64,000 nucleotides of DNA from Ashinkailepas kermadecensis (GCA_034440615.1 JAOTOM010005125.1:604501-668500); one strand, 5' to 3'; numbered from the stretch's first letter, positions 34,612 through 45,060 are shown. Translations and numbers: made by a program. The notes: generated from the letters alone by a model not told the origin.

Positions 34612-35500
34612 GTGCTGTCGCTGGTGTCTCATCCCCCAGCTGCCAGCGCTGACAACCACGTCCCACCCCGCCCGTCGCATCCGAGTCGAACCTCCGCAAC
34701 GTCCCAGTCCGCGCACGGCACCCGATCGGAGCTCCACCGCAAGCATCGTGACCAGGATTCGCGTGGGCTCTTTCCAGAGTAGCGAAGCGATAGAGTAGCG
34801 ATACTAAGAGTAAGCGATAGGTGAGACTCGAACCCACAATTTTTCGATTGTGAGACGGGCAGGTCACAGGTCCGTGAAGGTGCGACGTGCGGTCAGAGCT
34901 GTGCTGCCCGGATGGTCGGACCCCGGCCGCCGACGGAGCAGTCAACTCAGTAGATCGGTGATATCAAGCAGTCGGTGCTGCTCCCCCCCCCCCCTCCGGC
35001 ATACGCGGTCGACCCCCCCCACACACACATAGAGTGTCGGGTAGCACGGCTGGCAGTAGAATGTTCGAACTGTTTCGTGGCCACAGGGTCACTAAGAGTG
35101 CGGGATCATAATGGGGAGGGAATTACTCAGTCAGTAGGCTGCTTTCCTTCTTTGCATTAAAAGCTTACCACGCCAATGGTTGGCTCCTCCCGGCACATTG
35201 TCGGGGACCCGCCGTCACCCTCCTCCTTCGGAATTGCTTCAGTTTATCCTTTTTCTTCTGAAGTATATATCATTTGCCACCCTTTCTGTTTCTTATTGAT
35301 GAGATTTCGATCGTCAAACCAACCAATGTTATTTGACCTAAAAACAATGCCGGAGGCTATAGCTGAAAACCGTTGGTGGAATCGGGATGAAGTTTGCACA
35401 TACCGTATTCCGGGTCAGACTACCCTGGGAGCAAATTTTGGTCTCAATCAAAATGAATGTGGTGAAGTGCATTGATGCTCACGACTGCCACGACCGCGCT
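34612..35500. other. Unique spacer with SINE remnant
   Basis: GC-rich to 34780, then a SINE head fragment (separate entry), a C-run at 34984-34995, and unique DNA. No gene recognised. Confidence 0.45.
34824..34862 (-). mobile_element. SINE tRNA-head fragment
   Basis: GGTGAGACTCGAACCCACAA and TTTCGATTGTGAGACG match the T arm and anticodon arm of the SINE head at 40.4, 45.9 and 50.4 kb. The box-A half is missing and the body upstream is scrambled (AGAGTAGCGA and GATAGAGTAGCGATA echoes). Confidence 0.75.
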
Positions 35501-35803
35501 CATGTGTTGGGGAGCATCTCCACATGTGTTGGGGGAGCGTCTCCGCGTGTGTTGGGGAGCATCTCCACATGTGTCGGGGAGCGTCTCCGCGTGTGTTGGG
35601 GAGCGTCTCCGCGTGTGTTGGAGAGCATCTCCGCATGTGGTGGGGAGCATCTCCACATGTGGTGGGGAGCGTCTCCACGTGTGTTGGGGGAGCGTCTCCG
35701 CATGTGTTGGAGAGCGTCTCCGCATGTGTCGGGGAGCGTCTCCACATGTGTTGGAGAGCATCTCCACATGTGTTGGAGAGCATCTCCACATGTGTTGGAG
35801 AGT
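35501..35803. repeat. 22-bp minisatellite, about 13.5 copies
   Basis: Unit GGGAGCRTCTCCRCATGTGT plus TG, with variants in the purine positions. Stop-free on both strands. Confidence 0.94.
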
Positions 35804-36209
35804 AACTCAGCATGCGACAAGTATCCAAACAGCTTCACACGCTGTTAAGCATTAGGTGATTAACGTCCTAGACACTAATCAAGGTGCGTGACTTTCAGAA
35901 ACCGACCAGCACGGGAAACGTCGGACCGTCGAAGCTGGGGGGGGGCGGTAGGTGAAGCCTTTTGTCCCGATTATTAAACCAATTTCGCTCGCAAAACCGA
36001 AACATCACCGGATTTAAGCGACCCAGTTTTTGATGTTGGGGAAAACTGTGTCGTCTGCGGTCCCGTGTGATGCCGATCAGCGCTGACGTTCAGCACCGCT
36101 CCGATCAGCGCTGACGTTCAGCACCGCTCCGATCAGCGCTGACGTTCAGCACTGCGCCGATCAGCGCTCGTGCTGACGTTTGCGACGATTGGAAGAGCAT
36201 TGCGACAGA
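35804..36209. other. Unique spacer with 28-bp tandem repeat
   Basis: 36073-36168 holds three copies of a 28-bp unit starting CCGATCAGCGCTGACGTTCA, which includes the palindrome CAGCGCTG. A G-run lies at 35938-35946. Confidence 0.75.
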
Positions 36210-36447
36210 GGCGGATCCAGCCGGTCAGTTTTAGTTGGCTTGGGACGGGGATATAAATTTGCCGTCAAGTGAAGAAAAAAAAAGTTCATTAGATTTGGAT
36301 AGGTTAGGACCTGAAATTAAGATTTAGACATCATTTTCGATAAAAAGTGCGTGTATGTTTTCCGCAAATCGTGAATAGATGCTAATGTTGCTAAAGGCAG
36401 TCAATCCGTACGGTGGGGCATGACCCCGTTGGCCTCCTGGATCCGCC
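36210..36447. mobile_element. MITE-like element with GGCGGATCCAG ends, copy 2
   Basis: GGCGGATCCAG (36210-36220) and CTGGATCCGCC (36437-36447) are exact inverted ends. The interior is AT-rich with an A-run, like the 9376-9582 copy. No coding capacity. Confidence 0.75.
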
Positions 36448-37629
36448 ACTTATAGTGACCACCAGCCGGTCATTGAACCTGACGCCAATTTTGGCGCTAG
36501 GTATGGCTAATCTGGCGGAATTATTGAGCACCATTACGAAACACCGCCAGATTTTCGATTGATTCGTGGTTTGCCCCGAACAACTCCGAAGCCGTCCCCA
36601 ACGCATCCCCTTTCCAATGGCCTGCTGACGTCCGTCCACAGCACACAGTTCTCGCCATCACCGCCGAGTTGCATGCCTCACTTCGCTCACACGCGTACCG
36701 CAGCACGGGAACTGTCTCACAGTCGGCCGGGCACGAGCCATTGGAAGTCGATTCTTGCCATGCAACACCCATGGGGTCAATGTTGGACTCGTTCAAAGTA
36801 GGGGGCCCGCTGTCCGCTCTGCGCCCTCCTCTGTGTGTATAGTCGGGATTTTTGGTTTCGTCAGCTGCTTGGGCTATATTTCGCCCTGCGCCCTCCCCTG
36901 GTTCCCGCACCCTTGCACGCGCACACTCCACGTCCTGATACTATCGCACATTGGGTCCATCCATCTGGAAAAGGAAAAAAAAACTCCCAGGTGGCAGCGC
37001 TGGCGGCAAGGTAATTTGATCCGCTTCAGGCGGGATCTCCTGGCCGGAGGAGCCCGATACGAGGCTGGACGAGATTAATTCACCTGGCCTGCCCAGCGGG
37101 TGGTGGTTCCCGTACGTGTACGGATGGGTAGATAGAGGTAGCGGCGGCCAGGGCGGAAACACTACACTATGCTTGCCGAGATGGGCTGTCGCCTCCTACT
37201 ACGGGGATCGGGTTTCGATGAAGAAAAACTGGCAACGCTGTCTACACGGTGAGAGTGAGTATTCCCACGCTGGAGCGAACACTTCCAGGGCCTAACCAGC
37301 GACACGCAGACGCGCTACTCGTATGTGTACCTCTGCTGTTGAGATTGTAATTATTCCCACAAGGCAATAACTTCACGGAAACAGTATTTGGCTACGATTG
37401 CATCTGAGTTTGTTTTCTTTTCTGGAAGTAGCTAATGTCTGATGGTGCGGAAGAACGACGGTGCCGAGAAAATAAGAACGACGGTGCCGAGAAAATACCA
37501 ATAATTGTTTACCACGCTTCCTCTTATGTGTAGCTTTTCACTAAACATCGGAGCCATGGTTTGCTCAGATTTCAAGAGGTCCGCGTTAGACACATGGTGC
37601 TGTCCGTGATCCAAAACTGGTCTTGACTA
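36448..37629. other. Unique spacer, no gene recognised
   Basis: A 136-codon minus frame (36521-36931) is non-repetitive but of chance length. Two copies of AAGAACGACGGTGCCGAGAAA lie at about 37450-37495. Confidence 0.45.
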
Positions 37630-37760
37630 AGGGCGGGTCCGAGAGGGGGTGGGGACACGGGGGACATGTGCGCTTCCCCTCCCCCATGGAGATGCATCGA
37701 GAAAGGACGTCCACATTCCCATTGGGCTTTAAGGTGCATCGGGAAAGGACGTAGACTGAG
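37630..37760. mobile_element. Dispersed element, family A fragment
   Basis: Begins GGGCGGGTCCGAGAG and continues with GGGGGACATGTGCGCTTCCC and CCCCCATGGAGA, matching the left part of the elements at 23.5 and 40.7 kb. TGCATCGRGAAAGGACGT is duplicated inside. The right part is missing. Confidence 0.5.
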
Positions 37761-37939
37761 TATTGAGTAAGGGCATAGGGGTTCCCTACTTCTCCACGAC
37801 AAAAACAACCTGAGCAATCGGACCTGGGTGCCCTTGACCTGAACCTGTAGCCCAGGTTGAGGTGGCACAGGTCCCGGCTCAGTCCCAGCAGCCGATCAGT
37901 AGTCTACGGGCCCTCAGTACCAGGTCAGGCCAGTCACGT

Positions 37940-38355
37940 GCCGCACGTGCTGTGGCGGCACGTGCGGCACGTCCAGTATACTGTAATGTCGCCGCGGGAC
38001 TGCAGACCACGTGCGGCTCGTCCAGTATACTGTAATGTCGCCGCGGGACTGCAGACCACGTGCGGCGGTGCAGCGCATCACGTGCGGCACGTCCAGTATA
38101 CTGTAATGTCGCCGCGGGACTGCAGACCACGTGCGGCTCGTCCAGTATACTGTAATGTCGCCGCGGGACTGCAGACCACGTGCGGCTCGTCCAGTATACT
38201 GTAATGTCGCCGCGGGACTGCAGACCACGTGCGGCGGTGCAGCGCATCACGTGCCGCACGTGCTGTGGCGGCACGTGCGGCTCGTCCAGTATACTGTAAT
38301 GTCGCCGCGGGACTGCAGACCACGTGCGGCGGTACAGCCCGTCACGTGCCGCACG
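37940..38355. repeat. 49-bp minisatellite with CACGTG, about 7 copies
   Basis: The unit contains CACGTGCGGCWCGTCCAGTA, TACTGTAATGTCGCCGCGGG and ACTGCAGAC. Some copies carry an extra segment (GGCGGTGCAGCGCATCACGT) at 38066, 38233 and, varied, 38330. It ends in a GC-rich run of CACGTG and GCACGTGCTG motifs to 38410. Confidence 0.93.
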
Positions 38356-38408
38356 TGCCAGTACGTGCTGGCACGTGCTGGTGCGACGACGCGTGCTGAC
38401 ACGTGTCG

Positions 38409-38660
38409 GGCACGGAAACCGTGCGCGGCCTGAACACCCCGCCTGCGACACATTGACGTCCGGTCATCCCTCTGCTGTACAGCGTACCGGGCGGGTAAAT
38501 GGAGCGGCCTGAACACCCCGCCTGCGACATATTGACGTCCGGCTCATCCCTCTGCTGTACAGCGTACCGGGCGGGTAAATGGAGCGGCCTGAACACCCCG
38601 CCTGCGACACATTGACGTCCGGCTCATCTCTCTGCTGTACAGCAGAGGGATGTACCGGGC
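38409..38660. repeat. 80-bp tandem repeat, 3 copies
   Basis: Each unit begins CGGCCTGAACACCCCGCCTG and ends GTACCGGGCGGGTAAATGGA plus G. The third copy contains a fold-back (next entry). Confidence 0.93.
38625..38652. repeat. 28-bp near-perfect palindrome
   Basis: CATCTCTCTGCTGT meets ACAGCAGAGGGATG, 13 of 14 positions paired. In the two other copies of the 80-bp unit the left arm is present but the right arm is not, so the third copy gained an inverted duplication of its own left side. Confidence 0.88.
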
Positions 38661-39002
38661 GGGTAAATGGAGCGGAAAGTTGAACAGTCGCGGCGCGCAG
38701 GCAAATGGTCTCCGTCTGCAGTGTCTTCACACAGCAGCCGTGACGGTCGGCTGCTTTACGACTGACGTGCGACGACCCGGGCCATTACCGGGGCGACCTT
38801 CCCCGACAGTCCGGGTACAAGATCGGCGGTAGCGAGCGAAATTGCGACTATGTAATTTCGCCAGAGACAGGCGCTAAGTCCCGGCTGTCTCTGTGATGAA
38901 TTGTGTATCTCCAGCGCAGGAGGAAGCATCCGAAAAGGGAAAGGCTGTTTTGACAAACCGAGGCAGAGGGTCGAAGGTTCTCATGGGCACTGAAGTGAAG
39001 AA

Positions 39003-39074
39003 CGTTTAACACGCGCCCTGGAGGGCCTCTGAAAATTACCCGCACTGGAGGGGGGGGCGGATTCCGCCCCCCCC
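39003..39074 (-). repeat. Family D repeat copy 1 with 12-bp G/C-run palindrome
   Basis: Eight G then CGGA (39050-39061) is followed by one T and the exact reverse complement (39063-39074). The neighbouring CGCACTGGAG and TTTAACACGCG match, in opposite orientation, the copy at 39870-39920. Confidence 0.7.
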
Positions 39075-39869
39075 GCTAAAATATCGGTTCCTATTAAACC
39101 TGGAGAACCAAATTCGCATGGTGGATGGGTACGGTAGTGAACTCTATTATGTGCAGATTGCATGGCCTTAGGTCAATATATTCCAGGTCATTTGAGGTCA
39201 CATTTGTCAAAATTTTCTTGTTTTGCGTGGCTTGGCTTGTCATTGTTATGAATCGCTGTGATTGTGTTTAAATGCTCCAAAATGGGCATCAATGATGTTT
39301 TGGACATTACTAATGTTGCAATACAGATGCTAGACTCGACATTTGACCTCAGTCACCTATATATCAGCACTTTATCAGGTCAGTTACCTGTTCCAGTTAC
39401 CGGAACCGGGCCGCCCGCCCGACTGCTCCGTCGGGCAGCTCGGCGCAATCGGCTTCGCGAAGAAAGGAGTGAAGTACATGAATAAAGTATGGAAACGCTT
39501 GGGTACACAATGACAAACAGTAGTGCATTTATGCCAACACTCCAGTTGACTAAGTTTGGTTCCATTAACCTGTCATGAACTTGACCTGACTTGACCTCGG
39601 TGACCTAACATGACCTTCAAACTATATAGCATATCAATATACATAAAACAAGTCGCTAGTGTTGCCAAGAACACTTCCCCTTTCCGGATATACGGGAAGA
39701 GCATCAGCGCCGATTTTTATGGTCTGGCGGTACGATTTTTTTTAACTTTAACTCGAAAATTTTGTTCGGCCGATTTCCGTTTTTCTTGCTTTAAACGACG
39801 CGCCGGTCATTTCTAAGCAGGTACACAAAATACCGTATATCGACCGGTAACATCTGGAGTCATGTACGA

Positions 39870-39920
39870 AAAACAGGAGGGGTGGGCGGATTTCGCCCCC
39901 TCTAGTGCGCGTGTTAAAAG
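39870..39920 (+). repeat. Family D repeat copy 2
   Basis: AGGGGTGGGCGGATTTCGCC followed by CCCTCTAGTGCGCGTGTTAA matches the reverse complement of copy 1, without the 25-bp internal segment present there. Confidence 0.6.
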
Positions 39921-40261
39921 AACACTATCGAAGTATCGCGATTCATCTGAAATCGTTCGCTGATCAACATCATGGGGTTGCTCGTAAAATGATGTTATCA
40001 AATGAGGGCACCACACCCTGCCGTCCTTCTTGTCCCGCCTCTTGGGCTGTCATGGATGTTTTAGGAGGCAGATTTGTCATTTCCAATGCTGAATTGTGTC
40101 CCCAAATGCTAAACTGCCTGAGAAATTCGTGGCGCTTTCTCCTGACCAGCATATGTTTTGTCTCTGACAGCACGGCAGAATCTCTCAATACCTTGCCTCA
40201 GTCTCAATTTTCATTTAATTAATGAGCTTGCCGCGACCCCTCCTCCCACCTCCATATTGTT

Positions 40262-40430
40262 CCCATGAGCCGACACTTCTGCCGGCACCATGGACCGACA
40301 CTTCTGCCGGCACCATGGATGGAAAAGGTTGTCGGAGGTGTCGGGCCCGCAGTACAGGCCATGCGTATGTATCTGACAGATACAGGCCATGCCTATGTAT
40401 CTGACAGATACAGGCCACGCCTATGTGTCC
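40262..40430. repeat. Two short tandem repeats side by side
   Basis: A 25-bp unit GCCGACACTTCTGCCGGCAC plus CATGG occurs twice (40267-40318), then a 28-bp unit TACAGGCCAYGCSTATGTRT plus CTGACAGA about three times (40353-40430). The 40442 SINE inserted at the edge of the second. Confidence 0.85.
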
Positions 40431-40441
40431 GACACAATCGA

Positions 40442-40611
40442 TTGGTTGGTTGGTTATTGGTTTTACGACACGTCGACCGTTGAGTCATATAGCGTCGCCA
40501 ATCTCTCACGCCGATTGGTCGCGGGCGAAGAGTAGCGACAGGTGAGACTCGAACCCACAACCTTTCGATTGTGAGACGAGCATCTTGCCCCTAGACCACT
40601 CGTCCCTTTCT
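40442..40611 (-). mobile_element. tRNA-Val-type SINE with 11-bp TSD
   Basis: GACACAATCGA flanks it (40431-40441, 40612-40622). On minus: box A TGGTCTAGGGGCAAGATGC, anticodon loop CTCACAA (CAC, as in tRNA-Val), box B GGGTTCGAGTCTCACC, the family body CGCGACCAATCGGCGTGAGA, and a tail of AATAACCAACCAACCAA rather than poly(A). It is nearly identical to the copies at 45.9 and 50.4 kb, so recently active. Confidence 0.95.
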
Positions 40612-40744
40612 GACACAATCGAGGGAGATTGAAAAAGCTGGTGTTGGAAAGCGTGCAAGGTGACAGCGTTACACGATGTAAAAATGCAAACAAAAATTGG
40701 AACTTTTCTCAATGCTACGGTAGTCGTCTCACCCACCGTCTAGA

Positions 40745-41150
40745 GCAGATACAGAGTGTGGGGGCATGTGCCCACACCGAAAGGTGGTGCTCCTCTGAAC
40801 GGAAAAAGGCACCCCAACAAGGGGGGGGGTGCTCGAATGCACTCCCCTCTCCAGGCCAACGTACTTGTCAGCAAAAGGCTGCCCTCTGATAATAAAATAC
40901 GCTCCTCGGAGACGGAAAGGCGTCCCTCTCCTGCTCAACGAATGCTTAGCTGAAGGCGCCGCTCCAGGGATCCTCAGGGTTGAGCCCTTTCGAGGGACTC
41001 TCGGAGTGGTGTCCCTCATGGGGATTCTCGGAGTGGTGTCCCTCCTGGGGACTCTCGGAGTGGTGTTCCTTCGAGGGAATGCTGCTCCTCCGAGGGAATA
41101 GTCCTGATTCAGACGAGTGCATCCCCATGAAAATTCCTGGATCCGATCCT
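40745..41150. mobile_element. Dispersed element, family A copy 2
   Basis: Shares ordered landmarks with 23500-23880 (GGGGCATGTG, CGAAAGGTGGTGCTCCTCTG, CTGCTCAACGAATG, TGAAGGCGC, CAGACGAGTGCAT, ATTCCTGGATCCG). The interior holds a private 29-bp tandem repeat. Frames on both strands (181 codons on minus) follow from the repeat and are not coding evidence. Confidence 0.65.
40979..41085. repeat. 29-bp tandem repeat inside family A copy 2, about 3.7 copies
   Basis: Units of GGACTCTCGGAGTGGTGTCC plus CTCATGGG-like ends. The copy of this element at 23.5 kb has no such array at the matching place, so it arose after insertion. Confidence 0.8.
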
Positions 41151-41579
41151 GCCTATCACAGCTTGGTTGGAGGATCCCACACAACTTCGACGATATCATC
41201 ATCGTCGAAGCATGCTTCGGAAAACACGGAAAGGAACATCCAGATTTCAGGGCATGCAAGTCCCATGACTCCAACTGAACGTATCATTTCTACTTAACAT
41301 CACTCAAAGCGTACAACGAGGAGGCGCTCGTGACGCTCGCTGCCACAATCTTGTTTCGCTCCGAGATGCGACAAGATGTTCAGCATCGTTGTTGTGTTCC
41401 TGAGATCGAGAACCTCTGATGACTGATGAGATGACTGAGACCGAAAACCACCGGCTGCAGCGGATGTAGGCGAAAAGAACAATACAGCGGCTGCACCTTC
41501 GCCGCCAGCCGGCAGACGGAGTGGACCACAGAGCGCACGACCCACTCCCACGGTCGTCGGTCTCCGACCCGGCCGCTGA
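41151..41579. other. Unique spacer, GC-rich right part
   Basis: A 122-codon minus frame (41300-41668) covers the CpG-rich part. No family recognised. Confidence 0.4.
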
Positions 41580-41804
41580 GGTCGAGGTAGGGCAGAGGAC
41601 GGCCCCGGCGACGACCCGCTACATACAGCTGTCATTGCCGCCCTCCTGACCGAGTGCTCCTCGGACATTGGGGTTCAGCTGGCGTCGCTCATCCGCCCAG
41701 ACCTGGAGAGGGTCCGAGCCGCCGCCGAGTCCGTGACGGGCATAGGGATATATAGGTATAGGGATATAGGGACTACTCAGGGACGCTGTCCTGCAGGGAG
41801 TCCC
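41580..41804 (+). CDS. Possible coding exon remnant, unknown product
   Basis: An open stretch of 75 codons between stops at 41577 and 41805. Its middle reads VIAALLTECSSDIGVQLASL and continues IRPDLERVRAAAESVTG, an amphipathic helix-like composition unlike the surrounding repeats. No in-frame ATG near the start, so it would have to be an internal exon. GGCAGAG|GAC near 41596 and AG|GTATAG near 41751 could be splice sites, but both are weak. I recognise no family. After about 41740 it runs into a GGGATATAGG short repeat and is unlikely to be protein. Confidence 0.2.
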
Positions 41805-41956
41805 TGAGCACCGTCACGGCGCGTCGCCTGCCGTCCGCCCACGGCATGCCGTCCGATATTGGCATCACGAATATCGTGATGTCAATATCACGAATATCAC
41901 GAATGTTGTCACGCATATCGTCCGGCATGTTTCAGATGCTGGCCGCTGGCAGCCGG

Positions 41957-42143
41957 CCATCGCAACGAGCCGCTCCGGCAACGAGCCGCTCCGGCAACGA
42001 GCCGCTCCGGCAACGAGCCGCTCCGGCAACGAGCCGCTCCGGCAACGAGCCGCTCCGGCCATCGCAACGAGCCGCTCCGGCGACGAGCCGCTCCGGCAAC
42101 GAGCCGCTCCGGCAACGAGCCGCTCCGGCCATCGCAACGAGCC
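41957..42143. repeat. 16-bp minisatellite, about 11 copies
   Basis: Unit GCTCCGGCAACGAGCC, with an alternative longer unit carrying GGCCATCGCAACGAGCC at about 41957, 42058 and 42128. Stop-free on both strands. Confidence 0.94.
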
Positions 42144-42276
42144 ACCGAGTGGCGAGTCGGCGCCACAGCGAGTCGGCGCCGGTCCGCTAGTTCCACGTCG
42201 TGTCTGGCTAAACGTGTATCGTGTACCGATTATCGGGCTTTCCATTAGTCTCATTGGTCATGGAGTGCTCGCACAC
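42144..42276. other. Short unique spacer
   Basis: Includes GCGAGTCGGCGCC occurring twice (42151-42181). Nothing else seen. Confidence 0.5.
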
Positions 42277-42500
42277 CTGACCCTGCTGCACACCTGACCC
42301 TGCTGTACACCTGACCCTGCTGCACACCTGACCCTGCTGCACACCTGACCCTGCTGTACACCTGACCCTGCTGTACACCTGACCCTGCTGCACACCTAAC
42401 CCTGCTGTACACCTTACTCTGCTGTACACCTGACTCTGCTGCACACCTGACCCTGCTGTACACCTGACCCTGCTGTACACCTGACCCTGCTGTACACCTG
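42277..42500. repeat. 17-bp minisatellite, about 13 copies
   Basis: Unit TGYACACCTGACCCTGC with T/C at one site and CTTACTCTGC variants in the middle. Confidence 0.95.
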
Positions 42501-42699
42501 AGTCAGCACCTCCGGCACACCCTCTCTCAGTCTGGCGCCTCGACAGGGCTGCTGTGGTCGGTGTTGCCACCCGACCGAGCTGTTGTGATCGGTGTTGCCA
42601 ACCGACCGACGGCGGCTCTCAGCTCGGGTCGGCGGCGAACCGTCGCTTCCTGGAGCGGCGGCGGGTCCGGCGCGATATATCACCGCCAAATTATTCCAG
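42501..42699. other. GC-rich unique spacer with two-copy repeat
   Basis: GTGGTCGGTGTTGCCACCCG and GTGATCGGTGTTGCCAACCG form a pair at about 42553 and 42586. It may be the left flank of a small exon. Confidence 0.4.
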
Positions 42700-42803
42700 G
42701 TCAACACGCGGAAGTCGCTGCCGAAGTGATCAAGAAGCTGCTCAGCACACCATCATCGGGAGGAAAACTCTTGAGAAGTTTTATATCGGCCCGATCCAGC
42801 TGA
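42700..42803 (+). CDS. Possible terminal exon remnant, unknown product
   Basis: After TTATTCCAG, a plausible 3' splice site ending at 42699, one frame reads QHAEVAAEVIKKLLSTPSSG, then GKLLRSFISARSS and a stop at 42801-42803. The helix-like composition is similar to the candidate at 41.6 kb, and both might be pieces of one gene, but no homology is recognised and another frame (HTIIGRKTLEKFYIGPIQLKG) is equally protein-like. Confidence 0.15.
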
Positions 42804-42828
42804 AGGGCACGCCGAGGCGTCCGCCAGC

Positions 42829-42905
42829 CTCCACATAGCGCCCACATAGCGCCCACATAGCGCCCATATAGTGCCCACATAGCGCCCATATAGCGCCCAT
42901 ATAAC
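42829..42905. repeat. 12-bp tandem repeat, about 6 copies
   Basis: CGCCCAYATAGC units, with one TGCCC variant. Confidence 0.92.
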
Positions 42906-42969
42906 ATATAACGCGCCGGCGTCCGCTGTGGTCGGGTGTCCCCGCCCACCACCGCACGGTGGTGGTGAA

Positions 42970-43275
42970 GTCGCAGACGTGTCAAGCGTTTGATAATGTG
43001 ACGCATATGAATACATGTAAAGTGTGTGAATACATGTGAAGCGTGTGATGATGTGAATGTTGGGAATATATATGAAGCGTTTGCTACTGTGAAGCTTGTG
43101 AATACATGTAAATCCTGTGCTAATGTGAAGCATAAGAATACATGTGAAGCGTGTGATAATGCGAAGCGTGTGATAATGCGAAGCGTGTGGTAATGTGAAG
43201 CGTGTGGTAATGTGAAGCTTGTGAATACTGTGAAGCGTGTGATACTCTGAAGCATGTGAATACATGTGAAGGTAA
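42970..43275. repeat. Degenerate TGTGAAGCGTGTGATAA array
   Basis: Irregular units of 16-30 bp built from AAGCGTGTGATAATG and GAATACATGTGAAGC. An old array with long indels. Confidence 0.85.
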
Positions 43276-43676
43276 GGGCATATTAGTGACACAGTGTTGT
43301 GCTGTGTTAGGCGTTGCACGGAAGGTCATGTTGCCATGCTACGCTGGGATGATTATTAGCCTTGTTTCCATGGCAGGTGTGAATTGGGATTGGATTTCCA
43401 CAATGAATTGAATCAGGATTACAAGGAGCGTTTCCATGACCATTCGCGAGGAAATCAGGATACATGTAGGATTTCCGAATCAAAATGTGGTGGGAAATCC
43501 CGGATTTGCTGACAGTTGCGGCGCACGTGCGACATTTCCCTTCAATACCCGACATTACCCAAAAACGTATGCCACATCGACGTACACTGCTCACTGTACC
43601 TGAATACGTCCATGTGCAGACCTTGACCGAGGTCTTTGGGCCGCGGCCGCCGCCTCAACTGAGGCGGCGGCGGGCC
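43276..43676. other. Unique spacer, no gene seen
   Basis: Mixed composition. A GCGGCCGCCGCCTCAACTGAGGCGGCGGCGGGCC near-palindrome lies at 43641-43674. Confidence 0.5.
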
Positions 43677-43796
43677 AACCATCCCCAGCCGTCCCCAGCC
43701 GTCCCCAGCCGTCCCCAGCCGTCCCCAGCCGTCCCCAGCCGTCCCCAGCCGTCCCCAGCCGTCCCCAGCCGTCCCCAGCCGTCCCCAGCCGTCAGT
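43677..43796. repeat. 10-bp minisatellite, about 11-12 exact copies
   Basis: CCGTCCCCAG repeated without substitutions, so very young. It follows the GC-rich near-palindrome at 43641-43674. Confidence 0.95.
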
Positions 43797-44611
43797 GCCA
43801 GGCCGTCCGCCCGCACGTGCCGCCGGTCTTGGTCTGCTGCGTTATAGCTCGGACGCCGTCTCGGTAGAATATATTAGGGCCCTCGGGGCACTGATTCCGA
43901 CATTTCTACGGCTGAACTCGGGTTCCAGGATGGGCGTCTTTTCTACTCAGAGGTGCGACTCCGGCCGCTACGTTAACGGGGGGGGAATTCGAGCGTCTGT
44001 CGATAGGCGCCTTTTGCAATCAGGGGGGGCGCTGTCTGTCCACAGTGGGAGTAATGGCGGGGAGATAAAATGGTTCTGCGCCCCTTCAGATATGCCAGTG
44101 TTACCAGTAAGATTGCCCTTGAAAACAAAAGAAACAGTACCTATTGTCAATAGAGAAAACTACTGGCGGTGCAAAGCAGAACAAGTGACGCAAATTTAGC
44201 AATTGGTACTGCAGCACGGACAAATTATTTGGGAGCAACGTATCCATTTCCGTTGACTGACTCATTCATTCGTGATAATCCGCGGCGGCCTGGACGACAT
44301 CAGAGGGGAGGGGGGGCGTGTCAGCCTCTAACATCACAAAGCTTAACATTACGACCGAGGCCGTTGCATGGAAAGAACAGATCCAAGAACGATCGTCTCC
44401 CCTCCCCTTCCCTCCCTCTATTCAAAGTCGGTGGCGCCGCCGATCCGAGGGCGCCAGGAGGTCAGCGGTTAGATGAGCTGCTGCATGCCTGCACATCGTG
44501 GGGTGCTTGCGCGTGCATCCACGTGCAAACCAGCAAAAAGGCTGACGCGGTTCGTGTTGTGCAGGCCACGTGCATCCAACACCATGTCGGGGTCATCACG
44601 TGCCTTCACTG
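43797..44611. other. Unique spacer, no gene seen
   Basis: Contains G-runs at 43979-43985 and 44026-44032, and an open plus frame of 134 codons (43795-44199) without motifs. Confidence 0.45.
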
Positions 44612-44735
44612 TTGGCGCCGACCTGGCGCCGACCTGACGCCGAGCTGACGCCGAGCTGACGCCGACCTGACGCCGAGCTGACGCCGAGCTGACGCCGACC
44701 TGGCGCCGACCTGACGCCGACCTGACGCTAGCCTG
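44612..44735. repeat. 12-bp minisatellite, about 10 copies
   Basis: GACGCCGAGCTG / GACGCCGACCTG units, with a TGGCGCC variant. Confidence 0.92.
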
Positions 44736-44837
44736 GTGCCGCAACAGAGACGTCGGCTTTCCAGGACAGATCTGGATGTCCAAATAGCGCGCACCGCAAC
44801 GGCCTGCACCTGGCAGATGGCCAGTGGCTCGGCGGCC

Positions 44838-45012
44838 GGTGGTGTTGCCGGCGGTGTTGCCGGCGGTGCTGCCGGCGGTGCTGCCGGCGGTGCTGCCGGC
44901 GGTGCTGCCGGCGGTGTTGCCGGCGGTGTTGCCGTCGGTGTTGGAGTACCGGCGGGCCGGCGGTGTTGCCGGCGGTGTTGCCGTCGGTGTTGGAGTACCG
45001 GCGGGCCGGCGC
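44838..45012. repeat. 12-bp GGCGGTGYTGCC array with larger duplication
   Basis: About eight 12-bp units, then a block containing GTCGGTGTTGGAGTACCGGC duplicated at 44933 and 44982. Frames are open on both strands. Confidence 0.93.
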
Positions 45013-45060
45013 TCCCGACGGTGCAATTGCCGTCACAAATCTGTATCCGGGCAATTTGTC

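Larger units (their letters stand above)
38661..40261. other. Unique spacer with two copies of a G/C-run element
   Basis: Apart from the two family D copies annotated separately, nothing recognised. TTGACCT-type short echoes occur at 39170-39200 and 39580-39610. Confidence 0.45.

Noticed and set aside
36521..36931. 136-codon minus frame as a gene
   Set aside because: Chance length, no recognised motif, and its 3' end approaches the MITE at 36.2-36.4 kb.
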